Made by a program: the position numbers and the translations under genes
NCBI RefSeq assembly: GCF_003355455.1
Contig: NZ_CP031357.1
Coordinates: forward strand, 2,644,501-2,708,500
Source of the DNA: Erythrobacter aureus
Lineage (GTDB): Bacteria > Pseudomonadota > Alphaproteobacteria > Sphingomonadales > Sphingomonadaceae
DNA length: 64,000 nucleotides
Direction of reading: 5' to 3'
The notes under the pieces: generated by a model
Database searches by the model: none
What the model was told of the DNA's origin: nothing
Seen by the model: only the letters and a program-made list of their open reading frames with translations
In this document: positions 35,608 through 43,685 of the stretch, piece by piece
How positions within the stretch are numbered: the first letter of the stretch is position 1
How the letters are laid out: every line of letters begins with the position of its first letter

Positions 35608-36507
35608 TCAGTTCTTGATCTTCCAGCCGGATTTCAACAGCTTGTAGGCCCCAAGTGCAAGCAAGGCATTGAGCACCAGCAGCCCCAGCGCAGCCATGGC
35701 AACTGCCCGGCCATCGCCGATATCGCTCTGCCCCAGAAAGCCATAGCGGAAACCCGAAATGACATAGAAAAACGGGTTTGCGCGGCTCACCGTCTGGAAT
35801 GCGGGAGCCAGACGGTCGATGATGTAGAAGGTGCCAGAAAGCATCGCCAGCGGCGCGATGACGAAATTCGTCACCGCAGCGTTGTGATCGAACTTTTCCG
35901 CCCATATCGAAGCGAACAGGCCGAGGAGCGAGAGCATGACCGCTCCCATGAGACCGAACCATATGACCGCCCAAGGATGCGCCATCGCCAGGCTGACACC
36001 GGGATAAAGCAACATCGCGCCCGCCACGACAAAGCCCACCGCGACTGCGCGCGTTATCGCCGCGCCGATGATGCCGCCCATCAATTCGCCTTCCGAAAGG
36101 GGCGGCATCAACAAATCGATGATCGTCCCCTGGATCTTGCCGGAAAGCAGGGAGAAGCTCGAATTGGCAAAGGCGTTCTGCATCATCGCCATGGCGATCA
36201 GCCCCGGCGCCACGAAGGTCGGGAAGTTGACACCCAGGACTTCGCGCCCACCCCGCCCGAGGGCCACCGAAAAGATCACGAGAAAAAGAAGGGTTGTGAT
36301 CGCCGGAGCCCAGATTGTCTGCGTCTGGACCTTGAGAAACCGCCGCACCTCCTTCATATAGAGGCTCCACAGGCCAATCCCGTTGATCCCGCGGATCACC
36401 GGGCGTCCCCGCGGCGGAAACCGGCCCTTCCCTCCGGCATTACCCTCTACGAAGGAGGCGTCCGGGTTTTCGCTCCCGGGCGATACGGGCTGGGCTTGAT
36501 CGACCAT
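35608..36507 (-). CDS. ABC-2 type transport permease
   Basis: 299 aa with six predicted membrane helices and the ABC-2 permease motif IIDLLMPPLSEGELMGG in the first cytoplasmic loop region. It resembles the permease of the YadH/NodJ-type exporters, which works with a separate ATPase (none is seen nearby). The N-terminal ~45 residues before GIGLWSLYMKEVRRF are hydrophilic and not conserved-looking, so the true start may be internal. It is divergent from gcrA (72 bp). Confidence 0.88.
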   Translation of the reverse strand: MVDQAQPVSPGSENPDASFVEGNAGGKGRFPPRGRPVIRGINGIGLWSLYMKEVRRFLKVQTQTIWAPAITTLLFLVIFSVALGRGGREVLGVNFPTFVAPGLIAMAMMQNAFANSSFSLLSGKIQGTIIDLLMPPLSEGELMGGIIGAAITRAVAVGFVVAGAMLLYPGVSLAMAHPWAVIWFGLMGAVMLSLLGLFASIWAEKFDHNAAVTNFVIAPLAMLSGTFYIIDRLAPAFQTVSRANPFFYVISGFRYGFLGQSDIGDGRAVAMAALGLLVLNALLALGAYKLLKSGWKIKN

Positions 36508-36579
36508 GGGGGCGCGACTAGGCCCAAGCGCCACGGCATGCAAGCCGCGGCGTCGAGACACGAGATACAGGACTGCGCA

Positions 36580-37257
36580 ATGAGCTGGACCGACGAACGG
36601 ATCGCAACGCTTAAGAAGATGTGGGAAGGCGGCTCGACCGCCAGCCAGATCGCCGAAGAACTGGGCGGGGTCAGCCGCAATGCGGTGATCGGCAAGGCCC
36701 ACCGGCTCGGCCTCAAGTCGCGGCCATCGCCGGTAAAGGCGAATGAAAAGAAAAAGGCGCCCGCAAAGCCCAAGCCCGCGCCCAAACCGGCAGCGAAGAA
36801 AACCGCGAAGCCTGCTGCGAAACCGGCAGCTCCCGCCGCGCCTGCAAAGCCTGCGGCAGCCCCAGCGCCGAAACAGGATGCGGCGATTCCGTCCCAGCCC
36901 CTGCCCAACAAGGGAAGCGACCTGCCGAAAATCGTTTCGGTCGGGCCTGGGGCTTCCTGCGTCAGGGTCCGGGCGATCAGCAGGCACCGATCCCCCCGCC
37001 CCCCGCGCCGCCTCGTTCCGGCCAAGCCCAGCCCGGAGATCGCGGACAAGACCAGCTTGCTCGACCTGTCGGACAAGGTGTGCCGCTGGCCGATGGGTCA
37101 TCCCGGCGAACCCGATTTCCATTTCTGCGGCGAAGCGGTGAACCCCGGCTTCCCCTATTGCGTCGAGCATTGCGGGCGGGCCTATCAGGCGCAGTTGCCG
37201 CGCGGCGCGCGGCGTCCCCCTCCGCCGCTACCCTTCGGCGGTCCGCGGGTTCGCTGA
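36580..37257 (+). CDS. gcrA: GcrA cell-cycle regulator
   Basis: 225 aa. The N-terminal HTH MSWTDERIATLKKMWEGG and SASQIAEELGG-like segment (here TASQIAEELGGVSRNAVIGK) is the GcrA signature. GcrA binds sigma70 and favours GANTC-methylated promoters in alphaproteobacteria. A long Lys/Ala/Pro linker (~50-110), longer than in Caulobacter, separates it from the C-terminal domain with conserved Cys/His (KVCRWPMGHPGEPDFHFCG, YCVEHC) that contacts sigma70. The start chosen gives the canonical N-terminus. Confidence 0.95.
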   Translation: MSWTDERIATLKKMWEGGSTASQIAEELGGVSRNAVIGKAHRLGLKSRPSPVKANEKKKAPAKPKPAPKPAAKKTAKPAAKPAAPAAPAKPAAAPAPKQDAAIPSQPLPNKGSDLPKIVSVGPGASCVRVRAISRHRSPRPPRRLVPAKPSPEIADKTSLLDLSDKVCRWPMGHPGEPDFHFCGEAVNPGFPYCVEHCGRAYQAQLPRGARRPPPPLPFGGPRVR

Positions 37258-37272
37258 TACATTCAAAGAAGA

Positions 37273-37304
37273 GGCCCGGCCGTCGCACGACAGCCGGGCC
37301 TTTT
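37273..37304 (+). terminator. Intrinsic terminator of gcrA
   Basis: Perfect 8-bp GC stem GGCCCGGC / GCCGGGCC with a 12-nt loop, followed by TTTTCATTT, starting 15 bp after the gcrA stop. Confidence 0.85.
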
Positions 37305-37326
37305 CATTTCTACGGGAGAGAAAACC

Positions 37327-37848
37327 TTGCCCCTATCGCTACACGCCGCTTACGTTCCCAGCGCCCTGCAAATGCTCGGCACGGCGAACCATCTGATCGA
37401 CACCGCCGAAAAATGGTGCGCGAACAATGCCTGCGAGCATAGCGAGTTCATCGGCGCCAATATCTACGACGACATGCTGCCCTGGTCCTATCAAGTGAAA
37501 TGCGTGGCCGAGCACACACAGGGCTCGATCGAGGGCGTACGTAAGGGCGTCTATTCGCCTGATCTCAACCCGCCGCCGACCAGCTTCGACGACCTGCGTA
37601 CAAAGCTGGCAGGCGCGACCGAATTCATGAGCGCACTGACCGAAGACGAGATGGAGGCCATGATCGGCCAGCCGATGCGTTTCGAATTCAAGGATCGCGG
37701 AATGGACTTCACCGCCGAGGATTTCCTGCTCAGCTTCAGCCAGCCCAATTTCTATTTTCACTGCGCGACCGCCTACAACATCCTGCGGATGAAGGGTGTC
37801 CCGGTCGGCAAGACCGACTTCATGGGGCGGGTCAGGATCAAAAGCTGA
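37327..37848 (+). CDS. DUF1993 family protein
   Basis: 173 aa starting MPLSLHAAYVPSALQMLG, the typical DUF1993 N-terminus, so the TTG start is preferred; it is preceded by GGGAGAG. The C-terminal FYFHCATAYNILRMKGVPVGKTDFMG is also typical, divided here over ~146-170. The fold is predicted DinB-like and helical; the function is unknown. Confidence 0.85.
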   Translation: MPLSLHAAYVPSALQMLGTANHLIDTAEKWCANNACEHSEFIGANIYDDMLPWSYQVKCVAEHTQGSIEGVRKGVYSPDLNPPPTSFDDLRTKLAGATEFMSALTEDEMEAMIGQPMRFEFKDRGMDFTAEDFLLSFSQPNFYFHCATAYNILRMKGVPVGKTDFMGRVRIKS

Positions 37849-37858
37849 CGCGCGCTAT

Positions 37859-38539
37859 CTAAGGCTTGCGAGCGAACCAGATCGTGTGGCGCGGCCCTTT
37901 ATTGTTGGGTCGCGCGCGCACTTCTCGCACTTCCACGTCGAAGCCGCTTTCCTTGAGGCGTACGGTGAACTTGTGGTCGGGCGCGGCGGACCACACCGCG
38001 AGGATACCGCCCGGCCTCAAGGCATCGCGCGCCTTGGCCAGGCCGGTCTTCGAGTAAATGCGGTAATTGGCATCGCGCACGATCCCGTCGGGACCGTTGT
38101 CGACATCGAGCAGGATCGCGTCGTATTTTGCGGTTGTCCCGTCATTGGCATCGTCGATCAGGGCGGCGACATCGCAAATCACCACTTCGCCGCGCGGATC
38201 GGCCAGACTTTCCCCGGTCAGATGCGCCAAGGGACCTTCCGCCCATTCCAGAATCTCGGGCACAATCTCGGCCACCGTGACGGAACCACCGTCCGGAATC
38301 TTGTCCAGCGCAGCGCGGTAAGTGAAGCCCATACCGTAACCGCCGATGAGAACCCGGGGCCTGTCGGCCCGCAACTCCGCCAGTGTCAGCACCGCCAACT
38401 GCTCCTCCGAATACTGCATGCGCGTCCCCATCAGTTCGTCGCGGCCGAGCATGATAATGAAATCGCGGCCGTGGCTGACGAGCGTCAACGTCTCGCCATC
38501 GGGCACGTCGGCAGTCGCCAGGGTTTCGCGGGGCAACAT
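37859..38539 (-). CDS. Spermidine synthase-like methyltransferase-fold protein
   Basis: 226 aa. The SAM/decarboxylated-SAM fold is visible: VLIGGYGMGFTYRAAL (motif I), VTVAEIVPEILEWA (acidic motif after beta2) and AILLDVDNGPDG. It lacks the usual polyamine-site signature of SpeE and is shorter than SpeE, so the product is unproven; it could be a small-molecule methyltransferase. The ATG lies 68 bp past the pnp stop on the same strand, after a probable terminator. Confidence 0.8.
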   Translation of the reverse strand: MLPRETLATADVPDGETLTLVSHGRDFIIMLGRDELMGTRMQYSEEQLAVLTLAELRADRPRVLIGGYGMGFTYRAALDKIPDGGSVTVAEIVPEILEWAEGPLAHLTGESLADPRGEVVICDVAALIDDANDGTTAKYDAILLDVDNGPDGIVRDANYRIYSKTGLAKARDALRPGGILAVWSAAPDHKFTVRLKESGFDVEVREVRARPNNKGPRHTIWFARKP

Positions 38540-38556
38540 CACGTATTCTCCAAAGC

Positions 38557-38587
38557 AAAGGGGCCGCAGGCGGACCCGCGACCCCTT
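38557..38587 (-). terminator. Hairpin after pnp
   Basis: AAGGGG / CCCCTTT stem with a GC-rich partly paired interior, followed by GCTTT on the minus strand, located 20 bp past the pnp stop and just before the spermidine-synthase-like gene. The pairing in the interior is imperfect. Confidence 0.5.
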
Positions 38588-38607
38588 CGTTACTGACTAG
38601 CGAAGGA

Positions 38608-40872
38608 TCAGTCCTTCAGGAAGTCGGGCACGTGGGCTTCGCCGCCCCCGTCCTTCTTGCCGCCGCCATCGCGATCACGACGCGGGCCGCCACGACCGCC
38701 GCGACGATCGCCGCCACGGCCACGGCCACCCTTGTCACCACGCGGTTCGCGCGGCGGGCGGGTGTCTTCCAGCTCTTCGCCGGTTTCCTGGTCGACAACG
38801 CGCATCGACAGGCGGACCTTGCCGCGCTGATCGATTTCGAGGACCTTGACCTTCACTTCCTGGCCTTCGGACACGACGTCGGTCGGCTTTTCGACGCGCT
38901 CGTTCTTCATTTCGCTGACATGGACGAGACCGTCCTTGCCGCCCATGAAGTTCACGAAAGCGCCGAAATCGACGATGTTGACGACCTTGCCGTTGTAGAT
39001 CTTGCCGACTTCCGCCTCTTCGACGATGCCTTCGATCCACTTCTTCGCGGCTTCGATCTCGTCGGCATTGCTCGACGAAATCTTGATCACGCCTTCGTCG
39101 TCGATGTCGACCTTGGCACCGGTTTCGGCAACGATCTCGCGGATCACCTTGCCGCCCGTGCCGATGACGTCGCGGATCTTCGACTTGTCGATCTGCATGG
39201 TCTCGATGCGCGGGGCGTGCTTAGACACTTCGGTGCGGGCACCGGTAAGGGCCTTCGACATTTCACCCAGGATGTGCGCGCGGCCGGCCTTCGCCTGTTC
39301 GAGCGCGGTCTTCATGATTTCCTGCGTGATGCCGGCAACCTTGATGTCCATCTGGAGCGAGGTGATGCCGCTTTCGGACCCTGCGACCTTGAAGTCCATG
39401 TCGCCCAGGTGATCCTCGTCACCGAGGATGTCCGACAGGACGGCGAACTCGTCGCCTTCGAGGATCAGGCCCATGGCGATACCCGACACAGGACGCTCGA
39501 TCGGAACGCCGGCGTCCATCATCGACAGACAGCCGCCGCACACGGTCGCCATCGAGGACGAGCCGTTGGACTCGGTGATGTCCGACAGGATGCGGATGGT
39601 GTAGGGGAAGTCCTCATGCGTCGGCAGAACCGGGTGCAGCGCGCGCCATGCGAGCTTGCCGTGGCCGGTTTCGCGGCGGCTGGTGAAACCGAAACGACCC
39701 ACTTCGCCGACCGAATAGGGCGGGAAGTTATAGTGCAGCATGAAGTGGTTGTACGACAGGCCTTCCAGCCCATCGATCATCTGCTCGGCATCCTTGGTGC
39801 CCAGCGTGGTGGTGCAGATCGCCTGCGTTTCGCCACGGGTGAACAGCGCCGAACCGTGCGTGCGCGGAAGCAGGCCGACCATCGCCTCGATCGGGCGAAC
39901 CTGGTCGAGCTTGCGACCGTCGATGCGCTGGCCGTCCTTGAGGATGGCGCCGCGAACGATTTCCGCTTCCAGCTTCTTGACCGCCTTGCCCGCAACCATC
40001 TGCGTCTGCGGCTCTTCTTCGGCGAAAGCTTCCTTGGCCTTTTCGCGTGCGGCGTTGAGCGCGTCCGAACGGGCCGACTTGTCGGTCAGCTTGTAGGCGG
40101 CGGCAATGTCGTCGCCAACGATACCGCGCAGCTTTTCCTTGATCGCGCTGGTATCGTCCGAAGTGTCGATTTCCCACGGGTCCTTGGCAGCCTGCTCGGC
40201 CAGGTCGACGATCGCGCCGATGACCTTGCGGCTTTCCTCATGCGCGAACATGACGGCGCCGAGCATTTCCTCTTCGGTCAGCTCCTTGGCTTCGGATTCG
40301 ACCATCATCACCGCATCCTGCGTCGCAGCGACGACGAGGTCGAGACGGCCGTCTTCGCCGAGCGCGTCTTCGAGGCTCGGGTTGAGGACGTATTCGCCGT
40401 TCTTGAAGCCAACGCGCGCGGCGCCGATCGGCCCCATGAAGGGCACGCCCGAAATGGTCAGCGCAGCCGAAGCAGCAATCATCGCGACGATATCGGGCTC
40501 GGTCTCGCCATCATAGGACAGCACCTGCGCGATCACGTTGATCTCGTTGTAGAAGCCTTCCGGGAAGAGCGGACGCACGGGGCGGTCGATCAGGCGGGAG
40601 GTCAGCGTTTCCTTCTCAGTCGCCCGGCCTTCGCGCTTGAAGAAGCCGCCCGGGATACGGCCTGCGGCGGAGAATTTTTCCTGGTAGTGCACGGTGAGCG
40701 GGAAGAAGTCCTGCCCTTCGCGGACACTCTTGGCGGCGGTGACTGCGCACAGCACCACGGTTTCGCCATAGGTGGCGAGGACCGCGCCGTCGGCCTGACG
40801 GGCAATGCGGCCGGTTTCCAGAGTGAGGGTCTTTCCGCCCCACTCCAGCGATACGGTTTTCGTGTCGAACAT
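38608..40872 (-). CDS. pnp: Polyribonucleotide nucleotidyltransferase (PNPase)
   Basis: 754 aa. Two RNase PH domains (~10-140 and ~315-545) flank an all-helical linker. A KH domain (~555-615, IGTGGKVIREI) and an S1 domain (~625-690, VVNIVDFGAFVNFMGGKDG) follow, then a Gly/Arg/Asp-rich tail. It degrades RNA 3'-5' by phosphorolysis and sits in the degradosome. AAGGA precedes the ATG. Order truB-rpsO-pnp is the classical arrangement. Confidence 0.98.
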   Translation of the reverse strand: MFDTKTVSLEWGGKTLTLETGRIARQADGAVLATYGETVVLCAVTAAKSVREGQDFFPLTVHYQEKFSAAGRIPGGFFKREGRATEKETLTSRLIDRPVRPLFPEGFYNEINVIAQVLSYDGETEPDIVAMIAASAALTISGVPFMGPIGAARVGFKNGEYVLNPSLEDALGEDGRLDLVVAATQDAVMMVESEAKELTEEEMLGAVMFAHEESRKVIGAIVDLAEQAAKDPWEIDTSDDTSAIKEKLRGIVGDDIAAAYKLTDKSARSDALNAAREKAKEAFAEEEPQTQMVAGKAVKKLEAEIVRGAILKDGQRIDGRKLDQVRPIEAMVGLLPRTHGSALFTRGETQAICTTTLGTKDAEQMIDGLEGLSYNHFMLHYNFPPYSVGEVGRFGFTSRRETGHGKLAWRALHPVLPTHEDFPYTIRILSDITESNGSSSMATVCGGCLSMMDAGVPIERPVSGIAMGLILEGDEFAVLSDILGDEDHLGDMDFKVAGSESGITSLQMDIKVAGITQEIMKTALEQAKAGRAHILGEMSKALTGARTEVSKHAPRIETMQIDKSKIRDVIGTGGKVIREIVAETGAKVDIDDEGVIKISSSNADEIEAAKKWIEGIVEEAEVGKIYNGKVVNIVDFGAFVNFMGGKDGLVHVSEMKNERVEKPTDVVSEGQEVKVKVLEIDQRGKVRLSMRVVDQETGEELEDTRPPREPRGDKGGRGRGGDRRGGRGGPRRDRDGGGKKDGGGEAHVPDFLKD

Positions 40873-41008
40873 GTATTTTCCTTATGAACCCACACGGCCT
40901 TATTGCGGTGCGGGGCCTACAATGCCGGGATGCCGTCCCGGTCCGGTTCGAGGCTTATCCTGCCTCCATTTGCCGACCTCGCGCCGAATTGCGCGGTGGC
41001 CGGATAAA

Positions 41009-41036
41009 CGAAGGGGCGGCCTGAGCCACCCCTTCG
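41009..41036 (-). terminator. rpsO terminator / rpsO-pnp intergenic hairpin
   Basis: A 12-bp near-perfect stem CGAAGGGGTGGC / GCCGCCCCTTCG with a 4-nt loop CTGA-type turn followed by TTT, directly after the rpsO stop. In enterobacteria this interval also holds an RNase III site for pnp autoregulation; that role here is only inferred. Confidence 0.75.
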
Positions 41037-41044
41037 AGAAACTC

Positions 41045-41314
41045 TTACTTGCGAAGACCCAGCTTCTGGATCAGCGCGTTGTACCGCTCGACATCGGTCT
41101 TCTTGAGATAGGCGAGCAGGTTGCGGCGCTTGTTGACCATCATCAGGAGACCGCGACGCGAGTGATTGTCCTTGTGGTTGGACTTGAAGTGCTCGGTCAG
41201 GTTGCGAATGCGCTCGGTCAGGATAGCGACCTGGACTTCCGGCGAACCGGTGTCGCCCTTGGCCTGCGCATTGTCCTTGATGATCTCAGCTTTTTTCTCG
41301 GCGGTAACCGACAT
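41045..41314 (-). CDS. rpsO: 30S ribosomal protein S15
   Basis: 89 aa, exact family length. Conserved GDTGSPEVQVAILTERI and HSRRGLLMMVNKRRNLLAYL are seen. It binds 16S rRNA helix 22/20 junction in the platform. It starts 5 bp after truB stops. Confidence 0.98.
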   Translation of the reverse strand: MSVTAEKKAEIIKDNAQAKGDTGSPEVQVAILTERIRNLTEHFKSNHKDNHSRRGLLMMVNKRRNLLAYLKKTDVERYNALIQKLGLRK

Positions 41315-41319
41315 GTATT

Positions 41320-42318
41320 CTACTCCGCGACATCCGGGATATTGAAGCCCCGCACGACCTTGGCCGTACCTCCGTTGAGTTCCATCAGGGCCACGGGCAC
41401 GTCGTGCAGCGTGGCAAGGTGGAGCCCGTCGGTGTGGGGCAGGTCCGACAGTACCCGGCCCTGGCGGACCGCCTGCGCGCTGTCGGGATCGAGGGGAAGG
41501 ACCGGGATGTCGTCCAGTCCCGCCTCTAGCGGCAGGAGAAGGTTTTCGATGGCCGCGCCCTTAGCTTGTTTCTCCAGCATGTCCAGTGAAATCGCCTGTT
41601 CCTCGCGGAAGGGGCCAGCCTTGATGCGCCTGAGATAAGTGACGTGGCCGACCGTTCCAAGCGCGCGCGCGATGTCCCGTGCAAGCGAGCGGATATACGT
41701 ACCCTTGGACACGTGGGCGACCAGTGTGACGCTGTCGGCCAGTTCGAGCGGTGCCTGCGGATCGTAAGGATCGGGGCGCCCGGCAGTGGTGGCAAAGGCG
41801 GACCGCAGTTCGGCATCGACACGCTCGCTTTCGAAGCCGAGCGAGTGGATCGTGACCGAGCGGGTCTTCATTGCGACCTCTTCACCCGCCCTCGCCCGGT
41901 CATAGGCGCGCTTCCCGTCGATCTTTACCGCCGAATAGGCGGGCGGGACCTGCTCGATATCGCCGATGAAGTGTTCGAGCACCGCCGCGATGGCCGCCAT
42001 CGGAGGACGGTGATCGCTCCGCTCGATCGCTTCGCCCTCGGTGTCGAGCGTATCGGTCTCCTCGCCGAACTGGATGGTAAAGGCGTAGATCTTGTCGGAA
42101 TCGAGCATACGCCCGGCCAGCTTGGTCGCCTCGCCCAGAGCGATCGGCAATACGCCTTCGGCCAGCGGGTCGAGCGTGCCGCCATGTCCCACCTTGGTCT
42201 TGGCATAGCCCCCTTGCCGCAGCACCCGCTTGACCGCGCTCACCGCCTGGGTCGAGCCGAGGCCGCGTGGCTTGTCGAGGATCAGCCACCCATGAGGTGC
42301 GGGTTTCGCGCCGCTCAT
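41320..42318 (-). CDS. truB: tRNA pseudouridine-55 synthase
   Basis: 332 aa. The catalytic Asp is in HGGTLDPLAEGVL; N-terminal GWLILDKPRGLGS and Tyr of KIYAFTIQFG are typical. A C-terminal PUA-like part follows. It makes pseudouridine 55 in the T loop. The start chosen overlaps the stop of the upstream M50 protease (ATGA); a longer frame exists but runs into that gene. Confidence 0.96.
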   Translation of the reverse strand: MSGAKPAPHGWLILDKPRGLGSTQAVSAVKRVLRQGGYAKTKVGHGGTLDPLAEGVLPIALGEATKLAGRMLDSDKIYAFTIQFGEETDTLDTEGEAIERSDHRPPMAAIAAVLEHFIGDIEQVPPAYSAVKIDGKRAYDRARAGEEVAMKTRSVTIHSLGFESERVDAELRSAFATTAGRPDPYDPQAPLELADSVTLVAHVSKGTYIRSLARDIARALGTVGHVTYLRRIKAGPFREEQAISLDMLEKQAKGAAIENLLLPLEAGLDDIPVLPLDPDSAQAVRQGRVLSDLPHTDGLHLATLHDVPVALMELNGGTAKVVRGFNIPDVAE

Positions 42319-43006
42319 CCCGCAATCCCGCGCGCGACCCATTCGGCAAGCTCGAAATAGCGTTCCTGCAACCACAGTACGGGAGGCAGCACCGTATTCT
42401 CGATGAGGCCGCTATTCGGGAACGCCCAGGTCGCAGCGATCAGCACGATGAAGAACAGCATGCCCAGCGATTGCAGCTTCTGCCAGTTCCCTGCCCATTT
42501 GCGGGGGAGCAAACCGCCGACGATATGCGACCCATCGAAGGGCGGGATCGGCAGGAGATTGAACAGGGCGAGGAACACATTGATCAGGATGAACATGCCG
42601 CCAGCGGTCAACAACCATTCGGGCGGAACGCCGCCGGATGCGATTATCGCCCCGAGACCGCGCCGAACAGCAATGCCCCGACGAGCGCGAGCAGCAGATT
42701 CGTGCCCGGCCCTGCCGCTGCCACCGCGACCATACCGAAACGCGGATCGCGCAACCGGTCTCCGCGTACCGGCACGGGCTTGGCCCAGCCGAAGATCGGC
42801 CCGCCAAACAGCGCCAGCGCGCCGGGCACCAGCAACGTGCCGATGGGGTCGACATGGCGGATGGGATTGAGTGAGAGGCGCTTCTGCTCCTTGGCGGTGG
42901 GATCGCCCAGCGCAAGCGCGGTCCAGCCGTGGGCGACCTCGTGAAAGACGATGGCAATTATCAGACACGGGATGAGGATCACCGCGAGCAGGAGCGTTTC
43001 GGTCAT
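42315..43006 (-). pseudogene. Site-2 protease family (M50) membrane metalloprotease, frameshifted
   Basis: The N-terminal part (43006-42644) reads MTETLLLAVILIPCLIIAIV then FHEVAHGW, with the zinc motif HExxH, and stops early at VSGR. The rest continues in another frame (IASGGVPPEW..., NLLPIPPFDGSHI with the third zinc ligand Asp) to 42315. One extra C in the C4 run at 42650-42653 would restore one 230-aa protein of normal length. All conserved motifs are kept, which points to a recent mutation or a sequence error. It precedes truB with an ATGA overlap. Confidence 0.85.
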
Positions 43007-43031
43007 GGTGGGCTAGATAGGAAGTGCGGGC

Positions 43032-43610
43032 CTAACCCGCCAGCGCTTCGCGAAAATGCTTACGACACATGGCGACGTAGCGGTCGTTTCCGCCGATTTC
43101 GGTTTGCGCGCCTTCGCTCACCGCCTTGCCCTTCGCATCGACGCGCAAGTTCATCGTCGCCTTGCGTCCGCAATCGCACACCGCCTTCATTTCCACCAGC
43201 GCATCGGCAATGCCCAGCAACACGGCGGAGCCGGGAAAAAGTTCGCCCTGAAAATCGGTGCGCAAGCCATAGCAGAGTACCGGAATCCCGGCATCGTCGG
43301 CCAAACGCGCCAACTGCCACACCTGCTCGGGCGTCAGGAACTGTGCCTCGTCGACCAGTACGCAGGCGATCGGACTCTCGGCATGGTCGGCCAGCACGCG
43401 CGCTTCGATGTCGGTATCGACCTCGTAGCGATGCGCATCGCTCGCCAGGCCGATCCGGCTGGAAATAGCCCCGAAACCCGGGCGATCGTCGAGGGCGGCG
43501 GTCCATAGCGACACCCGCATGCCGCGTTCGCCATAATTGAAGGCGGCTTGCAGCAAGGTGCTGCTCTTCCCCGCATTCATGCTCGCATAGTAAAAATAGA
43601 GCTTCGCCAT
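43032..43610 (-). CDS. tdk: Thymidine kinase
   Basis: 192 aa, type II thymidine kinase. P-loop YASMNAGKSS near the N-terminus, DEAQFL (Walker B), the lasso-loop region with zinc-binding CDCGRKATM and a later Cys. It phosphorylates thymidine for DNA precursor salvage. The ATG chosen gives the typical MAKLYFYYASMNAGKS start. Confidence 0.95.
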   Translation of the reverse strand: MAKLYFYYASMNAGKSSTLLQAAFNYGERGMRVSLWTAALDDRPGFGAISSRIGLASDAHRYEVDTDIEARVLADHAESPIACVLVDEAQFLTPEQVWQLARLADDAGIPVLCYGLRTDFQGELFPGSAVLLGIADALVEMKAVCDCGRKATMNLRVDAKGKAVSEGAQTEIGGNDRYVAMCRKHFREALAG

Positions 43611-43685
43611 CGCCTCTGTCGCTAGCGCTCTTCGCACACTCCGGCGAGTCCGTCCGCCAGCACTTCTCCACAAGGACCGTTAAGC

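Noticed and set aside
38632..40887. 751-aa open frame antisense to pnp
   Set aside because: It mirrors the codon bias of pnp in GC-rich DNA, has no recognisable domain and no ribosome-binding site; pnp on the other strand is certain.
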